A stretch of DNA of 17,761 nucleotides from Candidatus Merdenecus merdavium (GTDB taxonomy: Bacteria; Bacillota; Clostridia; Lachnospirales; Lachnospiraceae), in the NCBI GenBank assembly GCA_018715425.1, contig DVLR01000272.1, forward strand, positions 1 to 17,761, in the 5' to 3' direction. This document shows positions 1-6,646 of this stretch, one piece after another; the first letter of the stretch is position 1, and each line of letters starts with the position of its first letter. The notes beneath the pieces are model-generated. The model was not told where the DNA came from, did not search any database, and saw nothing but the letters and a program-made list of their open reading frames with translations. Made by a program: the position numbers and the translations under genes.

Positions 1-611
1 CTGCCTCCCATAACAAATAAATGAAAGATCTCATGGGAACCAAAGTTTTTATGCTTGGAATTAAAGATAGGTAATTTCAAAGCGTAGATGATTCCGCCAA
101 TGGTGTAGATAATTCCTCCAGCTAAAAGCCATCCAAAAGCAGCAGGTGATAAAGAATTAATGAGTTGGGTAAATGCAAGTACGCAAACCCAGCCAAGGGC
201 AATGTATAGTGCTGATGAAAACCATTTTGGACAGGTGATCCAAAAAGCTTTAATTAAAGATCCTATCACAGCAATGGTCCAAACAAGGGCGCATAAAGCG
301 ATTCCCGTTTTGCCTTTTAAAACAATGAGACATACAGGTGTATAAGTGCCAGCGATTAAGACGAAAATCATAATGTGATCTATTTTTTGTAGTATTCTAT
401 TGGTTTTATCCGATAAGTTTAAGGTATGATATGTGGTACTAGCCGCATATAAAAGAATCATGCTGGCAATAAATATAGATAGTGAGACAACGTGGACAGT
501 ATCAGGCTGGCGAAGGGCTTTAATCAAAAGTGGTGTAGCAGCAAAGCAAGCCATAAGCATTCCGATAAAATGTGTAATTGCACTGCCAGGATCTTTTACT
601 TTAAATTTCAT
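1..611 (-). CDS. trhA: Hemolysin III / PAQR-family membrane protein (TrhA-like), 3' end cut by window edge
   Basis: Reverse-strand translation gives 203 codons with no stop before the window edge. Bacterial members of this family usually have about 210-220 residues, so only the extreme C-terminus is missing. The protein is a run of hydrophobic membrane segments carrying the PAQR/hemolysin III signature: Ser58 and His62 in ASTTYH, Asp78-His79 in KIDHIMIF, the AGTYTP turn at 87-92, and the C-terminal GSHEIFH at 191-197 (His193, His197). In the family these Ser, Asp and His residues form a metal site within a seven-helix fold. Bacterial members are linked to membrane-lipid homeostasis; the hemolysin name is historical. 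Two adjacent ATGs exist (614 and 611). GGAGG at 619-623 lies 4 nt from the first and 7 nt from the second, so 611 is preferred. No partner gene is visible. The family call is firm; the physiological role is inferred. Confidence 0.9.
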   Translation of the reverse strand, partial: MKFKVKDPGSAITHFIGMLMACFAATPLLIKALRQPDTVHVVSLSIFIASMILLYAASTTYHTLNLSDKTNRILQKIDHIMIFVLIAGTYTPVCLIVLKGKTGIALCALVWTIAVIGSLIKAFWITCPKWFSSALYIALGWVCVLAFTQLINSLSPAAFGWLLAGGIIYTIGGIIYALKLPIFNSKHKNFGSHEIFHLFVMGG

Positions 612-685
612 CATATAACCTCCATTTCGAATTAAGTATATACAACCTATGATGTAGTTATCAATACTATATGTAATATATATTA

Positions 686-714
686 ATACTATACCATGTG
701 ACGAGAAAAATCAA
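686..714 (-). promoter_or_regulatory. Candidate sigma-A promoter of the hemolysin III gene
   Basis: Read on the minus strand, TTGATT (714-709) and TAGTAT (691-686) are 17 nt apart. An overlapping alternative is TGgTATAGT, an extended -10. The 12-bp palindrome TAATATATATTA (674-685) directly follows the -10 and could be an operator, but in such AT-rich sequence it may be chance. Confidence 0.45.
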
Positions 715-765
715 GGAAAATTTTATGGTGAAAAAAAGTCATAGAAATAAAAAGTGAAGTAAACA

Positions 766-794
766 TTGCAAATTTTTATAAATTGTGATAGTAT
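766..794 (+). promoter_or_regulatory. Sigma-A promoter of the DEAD-box helicase gene
   Basis: TTGCAA (766-771), a 17-nt spacer and TAGTAT (789-794), with TG one base upstream of the -10 (786-787) making an extended -10. This predicts transcription starting near 801 and a leader of about 170 nt before the helicase start codon. No better promoter is visible between the leader hairpin and the gene. Confidence 0.55.
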
Positions 795-830
795 CTATAT
801 TAGGTAAATTTTTATTGGTCAAAAATTGAA

Positions 831-887
831 TGAGATCTCAATAAATGAGCCCTATACACTTTTTCTTTGTATAAGTGCTTTTTTTTT
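831..887 (+). promoter_or_regulatory. Candidate attenuator in the helicase 5' leader
   Basis: The leader contains a perfect palindrome TGAGATCTCA (831-840), an overlapping CTCA/TGAG hairpin (837-840 with 846-849), and then a terminator-like element: AGC+CACTT (848-850, 857-861) can pair with AAGTG+CT (873-879), followed by nine T residues (879-887). TATAC/GTATA (853-857, 869-873) is an alternative stem. These pairings exclude one another, as expected for transcription attenuation. The T-run lies between the only convincing promoter and the gene and has no plus-strand gene upstream to terminate. The stems are short, so this remains a candidate. The rest of 615-973 shows no gene. Confidence 0.4.
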
Positions 888-973
888 GTGAAAAGATAAA
901 GAAGAGAAGAAAAAGATAAAATCATATTAGGAACAAAGACGTTGCAAGAAAGCAATTAGGAAGGATATAAATA

Positions 974-2560
974 ATGGAAGATATAAAATTTAGTGACTTA
1001 GGTCTATCTAGCCAAATCATGCGTGCTGTAGAAGAAATGGGATTCCAAACAGCAAGTCCAATACAGGCACAGGCCATCCCTTATCAATTGGAGGGATTAG
1101 ACGTCATTGGTCAAGCCCAAACAGGAACGGGTAAGACAGCAGCCTTTGGGATACCTCTTTTAGAAAAGGTAGATCCTAAAAATAAGAACCTCCAGGCGAT
1201 CATCTTATGCCCAACCAGAGAGTTAGCAATTCAAGTAGCAGAAGAAATGCGAAAATTAGCTAAGTTTATGCACGGAATCAAAACCCTCTCTATCTATGGA
1301 GGACAAGATATTACCAAACAGATCAGAGGATTAAAAAGTGGAGTGAATATTGTCATCGGTACACCAGGCCGTGTTATGGATCATATGAGAAGGCGTACCT
1401 TAAAATTAGATCAAGTTCATACCATTATATTAGATGAAGCAGATGAAATGTTAAACATGGGATTCCGCGAAGATATTGAAACTATTTTGACCGATATTCC
1501 AAAAGATAGGCAGACTATTTTGTTTTCGGCAACGATGCCAAGACCGATTATGGATATTACTAAGAAGTTTCAAAAAAATGCAAAAGTAATCAAAGTAGTA
1601 AAAAAAGAATTAACCGTATCAAACATTGATCAGTATTATTTTGAAGTAAGGCCAAAGAATAAGGATGAAGTATTATCCAGACTATTAGATATTTATGAGC
1701 CAAAGCTTTCTTTAGTATTCTGTAATACGAAGCGCAAAGTAGATGAATTAGTTCTAGCTTTACAGGAACGTGGATATTTTGCAGAAGGTCTTCATGGAGA
1801 CTTAAAGCAATCCCAAAGAGATCGTGTTATGAATGGGTTTAGACACGGTAAAACATCTATTTTAGTAGCTACAGACGTAGCTGCCAGAGGAATTGACGTT
1901 GATGATGTAGAAGCTGTATTCAATTACGATATCCCTCAAGACGAAGAATACTACGTACACAGAATCGGAAGGACGGGACGTGCTGGACGAACGGGTCAGG
2001 CATTTTCTTTCGTAGTAGGAAGAGAAATTATAAAATTAAGAGAGATTCAAAAATACTGTAAGACTAAGATTGAGCTTAAGAAGGTTCCAGGACTGAAAGA
2101 CGTTACCAATAAGAAATTAACAAAAGTATTAGATCAAGTGGATAATAAGATCCAGGATGAAAATCTAGAAGCGATGATTCAAATACTAGAAAATCAAGTA
2201 GAAGATAAAGACTATTCCATTATGGATGTGGCAGCAGCATTCTTAAAGATGTCTCTTGGTGAAGAAAGAGAAGAAAAAGAGCCAGTATCTAGAGGATTTG
2301 AGCAAACAGGAGCTAAAGATGGTATGGTTCGTTTCTTCTTAAATATTGGAAGAAAGCAAAATACAAAACCTGGAGATATATTAGGTGCAATAGCAGGAGA
2401 AACAGGTATTAAAGGTAAGTTAGTTGGAGCAATTGACGTTTATGATAAGTATTCTTTTGTAGAAGTACCAAAAGAATATGCAAAAGATGTACTTTACGGC
2501 ATGGAGAATGCTAAGATCAAAGGCAAATCTGTGAATATTGAAATAGCAAATAGAAAATAA
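974..2560 (+). CDS. DEAD-box ATP-dependent RNA helicase, DeaD/CsdA/DbpA type
   Basis: This 528-residue cytoplasmic ATP-dependent RNA helicase remodels structured RNA, typically in ribosome assembly or during cold. The motifs are all intact and in order: Q-motif region (Phe6 to about Gln31), Walker A AQTGTGKT (48-55), PTRELA (80-85), GG (109-110), TPGR (130-133), DEAD (154-157), SAT (185-187), ATDVAARGID (299-308) and HRIGRTGR (329-336). After an acidic, lysine-rich linker (about 365-445), residues 452-525 form a DbpA-type RNA-binding domain (MVRFFLNIGRKQ to KGKSVNIEI). Full-length relatives such as DeaD are of similar or greater length. The start is supported by AGGAAGG at 958-964. It appears monocistronic. 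A long, possibly attenuated leader fits the cold-inducible habit of this family, but that is inference. The class is certain; which of CshA, DeaD or DbpA it matches in function is not. Confidence 0.96.
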   Translation: MEDIKFSDLGLSSQIMRAVEEMGFQTASPIQAQAIPYQLEGLDVIGQAQTGTGKTAAFGIPLLEKVDPKNKNLQAIILCPTRELAIQVAEEMRKLAKFMHGIKTLSIYGGQDITKQIRGLKSGVNIVIGTPGRVMDHMRRRTLKLDQVHTIILDEADEMLNMGFREDIETILTDIPKDRQTILFSATMPRPIMDITKKFQKNAKVIKVVKKELTVSNIDQYYFEVRPKNKDEVLSRLLDIYEPKLSLVFCNTKRKVDELVLALQERGYFAEGLHGDLKQSQRDRVMNGFRHGKTSILVATDVAARGIDVDDVEAVFNYDIPQDEEYYVHRIGRTGRAGRTGQAFSFVVGREIIKLREIQKYCKTKIELKKVPGLKDVTNKKLTKVLDQVDNKIQDENLEAMIQILENQVEDKDYSIMDVAAAFLKMSLGEEREEKEPVSRGFEQTGAKDGMVRFFLNIGRKQNTKPGDILGAIAGETGIKGKLVGAIDVYDKYSFVEVPKEYAKDVLYGMENAKIKGKSVNIEIANRK

Positions 2561-2584
2561 TTTCCTATAGTGGAATAAACGAAG

Positions 2585-2631
2585 GGCGGAGAAATCATTG
2601 ATTTGGTTTCATCGCCTATTTATCTATATTT
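2585..2631 (+). terminator. Weak candidate terminator after the helicase gene
   Basis: GGCGG-GAAAT (2585-2595) pairs with GTTTC-TCGCC (2606-2616) with one A-A mismatch and wobbles, over a loop of about 10 nt. It is followed by a T-rich but interrupted tract (TATTTATCTATATTT). It lies 25 nt after the helicase stop, where a terminator is expected, but the imperfect stem and broken T-run make it weak. Confidence 0.4.
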
Positions 2632-2701
2632 AAACCATTCATGAGTGAGAAATCCATTGATACAGTGGAAGAATATATTTAGGGGCACAAAGTAGCATTT
2701 A

Positions 2702-2730
2702 TCGACTTTCCACAGTTGCTATGATATAAT
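2702..2730 (+). promoter_or_regulatory. Sigma-A promoter of the GTPase-nuclease fusion gene
   Basis: TCGACT (2702-2707), a 17-nt spacer and a perfect TATAAT (2725-2730), preceded by TGA to form an extended -10. It sits 36 nt before the start codon, so the fusion gene is probably transcribed separately from the helicase. Confidence 0.65.
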
Positions 2731-2765
2731 CAATACAGGATGGATGACACAAAGGAGGGGCTAAA

Positions 2766-5438
2766 ATGGACGCCGCAGGGAAGAAAACAACAAAGAAACA
2801 TGTATGTGTGGGTCTGTTAGCTCATGTCGATGCTGGAAAGACTACATTAGCTGAAAGTATATTATATCTAAGGGGAGCCATTAGAACTATTGGAAGAGTG
2901 GACCATAAAAATGCATTTTTGGATACGGATCAGTTAGAAAAGCTACGAGGAATCACCATTTTTGCAAAACAAGCCCAATTTACATTAGGAGATCTTACTG
3001 TAACCCTTTTAGATACTCCAGGTCACATGGACTTTTCCAGTGAAATGGAAAGAGCTTTGCAGGTTATGGATTATGCAATACTTGTGATTAACAGTATGGA
3101 TGGAATTCAGGGAAACGTTACAACCTTATGGAGTTTATTAAAACAGTATGGAGTACCTGTCTTTATTTTTGTGAATAAAATGGATCAAGAGGGAAAGGGA
3201 AAAGTAAAATTATTAAAGGAAATACAGAAACAATTATCTGATGGATGTATAGATTTTAGCCAGATAAATTCAAAAGAATTTTACGAACAGTTGGCTTTGA
3301 GTGATGAAAAGATCATGGAAAAGTACTTAAATACAGGAATGATAGATACGGAAGATATCCGTAAACTAATTGGTAAAAGAGTGGTTTTTCCGTGTTACTT
3401 TGGATCTTCACTTAAAATAGATGGCGTAGAAGAGCTTTTGGATGGAATGGAAAAATACATAAGCTTACCTGTATATCCAGATGAGTTTGGTGGGAAAGTA
3501 TATAAGATTTCAAGGGAATCTAGCGGGCTTCGTCTTACTCATTTAAAAGTAACTGGTGGGGAGTTAAAAGTAAAAATGCCTCTATCTAGCAATCATAACG
3601 GAGAAAGATGGGAAGAAAAAGTAAATGAAATCCGTATCTATTCTGGTGGACAGTTTGAATCTGTTCCTGAAGTAACAGCGGGAGCTATATGTGCTGTAAC
3701 TGGGCTTACAAAAACCTTTGCAGGTGAAGGGCTTGGAATAGAAGAGAGGTATGATAAGCCAATATTAGAACCTGTTTTAACCTACAGCCTTGAATTGCCA
3801 GATCATTGTGATGTACATCACATGTATAGAAATTTACTTGAATTAGAGGAGGAAGATCCACAGCTTCATGTTGTCTGGCAAAAAGAGATGAATGAAATCC
3901 AGGTACAGGTTATGGGAGAGATACAGATTGAAATATTAAAAAGCCTGATTATGGATCGCTTTCAGACCGAAGTGGAATTTGGAGCTGGAGAGATTGTATA
4001 TAAAGAGACCATTAAAGAAGCTGTGATTGGAGTGGGACATTTTGAACCCCTTAAGCATTATGCAGAGGTGCATTTGCTTATTGAGCCAGGAGCTTTAGGG
4101 AGTGGCTTGGTGTTTCAGACAGATTGTAGCGAGGATGTATTAGATCGAAATTGGCAAAGGCTTGTATTGACTCATTTAAAAGAAAAACCTCACAAGGGCG
4201 TTTTAGTAGGAGCGGAAATTACGGATCTAAAGATTACTTTGCTGGCTGGTAGAGCCCATCAAAAGCATACAGAAGGTGGAGATTTTAGACAGGCTACTTA
4301 TCGTGCCGTGCGAAATGGATTGCGCAAGGCGAAGAGTGTTTTATTAGAACCCGTCTATGAATTTACGTTAGAAGTTCCTTTGGATAAAGTAGGAAGAAGT
4401 TTATCGGATATTCAAAAGATGCATGGTAATTTCAATCCTCCTGTTGTGGAGGGTGATACAGCCATGATAAAAGGTACGGCACCAGTAGAAACTATGCGTG
4501 GTTATCAAAGAGAAGTAGTGTCTTACACCAGTGGATTAGGGCGATTTTATGTATCTTTAAAAGGCTATGAACCTTGCTATCATGCTGAAGAAGTTATAGC
4601 ATCGAAAGCCTATGACCCTGAGCAGGATTTGGACAATCCAACGGGATCGATCTTCTGTTCCCATGGTGCAAAGTTTACAGTACCTTGGGATAAAGTGGAG
4701 CTTCATATGCATTTAGACAGTATCTCTTATCTAGAAAATCATCAGCCAAAGGATGAGCCAGCCTTAGAGGCGAAATCAGATCTTCATAAAGCCATTAAAA
4801 CTTATTACGAAAACAGTTATACAGATAAAGAATTAGAAGATATTTTTATCCAAACCTATGGTCCCATTAAGCGAAAAGACATTGGTAGAAAAGTATCTGG
4901 AAAGATGATCAGAGCAGAAAAACCCTACGTTTCCAAACCTCAAATAAGAAAGGAAGAATTCTTACTAGTAGATGGTTACAATATTATTTTTGCCTGGGAT
5001 GATTTAAAGGAGTTAGCGAAGGAGAACTTAGACGGAGCAAGGGATCAGCTGTGCGAGGTGCTCTGTAATTATCAAGGATATAAGAAGAATACTTTGATTG
5101 TGGTTTTTGATGCCTATAAAGTAGATCATTATAAAAGTGAAATTCAAAAATATAAGAATATCTATATCGTATACACCAAGAAGGCTGAAACTGCCGATCA
5201 ATATATCGAAAAGACCGTCAATAAAATTGGTAGAAAACATCATGTCACTGTAGCTACATCTGATGCTTTAGAGCAAATGATTATCTGGGGATTAGGAGCC
5301 ATGAGGTTATCTGCTGATGGATTGAAACGAGAAGTAGAAAGGACAAGTAACGAAATCCAGAAACAGTATCTTCAACAGAAAACGAAACTTTCAAATCCCC
5401 TTCTAAAAAAAGAAGAAATAGATCATAAAATAGAATGA
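2766..5438 (+). CDS. TetM/EF-G-like translation GTPase fused to a YacP/Rae1-type NYN endoribonuclease domain
   Basis: The 890 residues form two units. Residues 11 to about 620 match the five-domain ribosomal-protection/EF-G fold: G1 AHVDAGKT (19-26), RGIT (61-64), DTPGH (83-87), NKMD (137-140), then domains II-III, IV and V (VSLKGYEPC near 596-604 resembles the TetM C-terminal region). TetM itself has about 640 residues. After a linker (about 625-730), residues 731-850 form a NYN/YacP domain, with VDGYN (735-739), Asp756, VVFDAYK (779-785) and ATSDALEQ (830-837) supplying the acidic metal-binding residues. B. subtilis YacP (Rae1) cuts mRNA in the ribosomal A site; TetM-like GTPases insert domain IV there. 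The TetM drug-dislodging loop is not conserved (about 490-510 reads AGRAHQKHTEGGDF), so tetracycline resistance is doubtful. A role in ribosome surveillance is inferred. The start is fixed by AAAGGAGG at 2751-2758 with 7-nt spacing. The domain calls are strong; the function is open. Confidence 0.93.
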   Translation: MDAAGKKTTKKHVCVGLLAHVDAGKTTLAESILYLRGAIRTIGRVDHKNAFLDTDQLEKLRGITIFAKQAQFTLGDLTVTLLDTPGHMDFSSEMERALQVMDYAILVINSMDGIQGNVTTLWSLLKQYGVPVFIFVNKMDQEGKGKVKLLKEIQKQLSDGCIDFSQINSKEFYEQLALSDEKIMEKYLNTGMIDTEDIRKLIGKRVVFPCYFGSSLKIDGVEELLDGMEKYISLPVYPDEFGGKVYKISRESSGLRLTHLKVTGGELKVKMPLSSNHNGERWEEKVNEIRIYSGGQFESVPEVTAGAICAVTGLTKTFAGEGLGIEERYDKPILEPVLTYSLELPDHCDVHHMYRNLLELEEEDPQLHVVWQKEMNEIQVQVMGEIQIEILKSLIMDRFQTEVEFGAGEIVYKETIKEAVIGVGHFEPLKHYAEVHLLIEPGALGSGLVFQTDCSEDVLDRNWQRLVLTHLKEKPHKGVLVGAEITDLKITLLAGRAHQKHTEGGDFRQATYRAVRNGLRKAKSVLLEPVYEFTLEVPLDKVGRSLSDIQKMHGNFNPPVVEGDTAMIKGTAPVETMRGYQREVVSYTSGLGRFYVSLKGYEPCYHAEEVIASKAYDPEQDLDNPTGSIFCSHGAKFTVPWDKVELHMHLDSISYLENHQPKDEPALEAKSDLHKAIKTYYENSYTDKELEDIFIQTYGPIKRKDIGRKVSGKMIRAEKPYVSKPQIRKEEFLLVDGYNIIFAWDDLKELAKENLDGARDQLCEVLCNYQGYKKNTLIVVFDAYKVDHYKSEIQKYKNIYIVYTKKAETADQYIEKTVNKIGRKHHVTVATSDALEQMIIWGLGAMRLSADGLKREVERTSNEIQKQYLQQKTKLSNPLLKKEEIDHKIE

Positions 5439-5498
5439 TAAAAAGGAGTATCTCCATTTCCATTGGATCATTTAGCAGAAATCTCTGTGGAGCAATAT

Positions 5499-5548
5499 AA
5501 AAAAGCTACCTCTTCATCCATGTTAATCGTTGAAGAGGTAGCTTTTTT
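5499..5548. terminator. Bidirectional intrinsic terminator between the fusion gene and rubrerythrin
   Basis: An 18-bp perfect inverted repeat (5499-5516 with 5531-5548), starting AAAAAAGCTACC and ending GGTAGCTTTTTT, with a 14-nt loop. A-run and T-run on either side let it end both converging transcripts. Confidence 0.95.
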
Positions 5549-5612
5549 ATATTTTAAATGTTATATTTTATTTTAAGTTTTTTATACCATACTTTAGGTG
5601 AATGTTTACTTC

Positions 5613-6149
5613 TTAGTAATTTTCTACTTTACGTTCGAAATAAGCTCTTGGGTGAAGACATACTGGACAAATCTCAGGTGCTTCATTACCTTCATGAATA
5701 TGTCCACATTTACGACATTTCCATCCAAGTGGAGCATCATCTTTAAAGGTCTTATCATTTTTGTAGCTTTCTAACAGTTTAAGGTATCTTCTTTCATGAG
5801 CAGCTTCTACTCTAGCAACGTATTCAAATTTAATTGCTAATTCTTCGAATCCTTCTTCTCTTGCTTCTCTAGCCATACGAACGTACATATCTGTATGCTC
5901 ATAGTTTTCACCAGCAGCAGCATCTTCTAAGTTTTCATCGATATTACCAATACCATGGAATTCTCTGAACCATAATTTTGCATGCATCTGTTCTTGATCA
6001 GCTGTTTCGAGATATAAAGCGGCTAATTGTTCATAACCTGCTTTCTTTGCAGCAGCAGCATAAAAAGTGTATTTGTTTCTTGCTTGGGATTCTCCAGAGA
6101 AAGCCTCCATTAAATTTTGTTCTGTTTTAGTTCCAGCATATTTTGACAT
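5613..6149 (-). CDS. rbr: Rubrerythrin (classical order: ferritin-like domain, then rubredoxin)
   Basis: A 178-residue cytoplasmic peroxidase that reduces hydrogen peroxide to water in anaerobes, taking electrons through its rubredoxin domain. Residues 1 to about 135 are the four-helix ferritin-like diiron domain: Glu20, Glu53 and His56 (DQEQMH), a third-helix acidic cluster at 95-99, and Glu115/His118 (VEAAH). Residues 143-172 are the rubredoxin domain with Cys145, Cys148, Cys161 and Cys164 holding one iron. Length and order match classical rubrerythrins. The start is supported by AGGAGG (6163-6158) with 8-nt spacing. It is monocistronic, convergent with the fusion gene and divergent from the glycosidase gene. 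A PerR-like repeat lies in its leader, and a second rubrerythrin of reversed domain order sits 7 kb away. Confidence 0.97.
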   Translation of the reverse strand: MSKYAGTKTEQNLMEAFSGESQARNKYTFYAAAAKKAGYEQLAALYLETADQEQMHAKLWFREFHGIGNIDENLEDAAAGENYEHTDMYVRMAREAREEGFEELAIKFEYVARVEAAHERRYLKLLESYKNDKTFKDDAPLGWKCRKCGHIHEGNEAPEICPVCLHPRAYFERKVENY

Positions 6150-6183
6150 TTACAAATCCTCCTATAAATAATATGTATGATAT

Positions 6184-6198
6184 GAATAGTTACTAGTG
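6184..6198. promoter_or_regulatory. Possible PerR-type operator near rubrerythrin
   Basis: GAATAGT-T-ACTAGTG is an imperfect 7-1-7 inverted repeat sharing its AATAGT..ACTA core with the perfect repeat before the reverse rubrerythrin. It lies about 85 nt downstream of the predicted start of transcription, an awkward place for a repressor, so support is weaker than for the other two sites. Confidence 0.35.
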
Positions 6199-6288
6199 AA
6201 ACCTAAGTAAATAATAAATCTATAAGAGAAATATTATCCTATTCCTCAACATAAAACACTCCATAAAACAGGAATGATTACTGATTTT

Positions 6289-6317
6289 ATCATATCAAAT
6301 AATATGGAGAATGTCAA
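6289..6317 (-). promoter_or_regulatory. Strong sigma-A promoter of rubrerythrin
   Basis: On the minus strand a perfect TTGACA (6317-6312), a 17-nt spacer and TATGAT (6294-6289). It implies a leader of about 130 nt before the rubrerythrin start codon. Confidence 0.7.
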
Positions 6318-6646
6318 GAAATTTTATCAATGAATGTCATGATATCCATTTTTTTGTGGGGAAAAAAGATTTGGTAAAACTTCTGGGAGGATAGGAGTCA
6401 GGTTAAACAACTCATAAGATACATAACATATAATTTTGTGCAAATTAACATAAGTATAAAGCAATAAATATAAAATACATGACAATTTTAATGTAGAGTA
6501 TGTGCCTTTCAATAGATACAATAGGCATAGTAGACATTTATATATAATGAATGTGTTCATATGCAAAACTGAATTAGAAAAATTATCATTCCTTGATGGG
6601 AATATAAATAGAAGGATGTCTATGAACACAGTATTAGGAGGGGAAT
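6318..6646. other. AT-rich gap upstream of the glycosidase gene; no gene seen
   Basis: About 330 bases with no convincing coding sequence. The reverse-strand frame here has no ribosome-binding site or recognisable motif. TATAAT occurs at 6543-6548 but lacks a good -35 at 17-18 nt, so the glycosidase promoter is unresolved. AGGAGG at 6636-6641 is the ribosome-binding site of the glycosidase gene. Its promoter may need an activator or another sigma factor. Confidence 0.6.

Noticed and set aside
160..618. Two short plus-strand open frames (61 codons each)
   Set aside because: They lie on the opposite strand of the hemolysin III gene, whose minus-strand reading shows clear family motifs; neither short frame has motifs or a ribosome-binding site.
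2766..5438. Simple annotation as a tetracycline resistance gene
   Set aside because: The domain IV drug-displacing loop is not TetM-like and the protein carries an extra nuclease domain; overall similarity shows only a translation-factor GTPase.
6327..6629. Minus-strand open frame of 100 codons upstream of the glycosidase gene
   Set aside because: Low-complexity hydrophobic composition typical of translated AT-rich DNA, no Shine-Dalgarno site, and overlap with the expected glycosidase promoter region.
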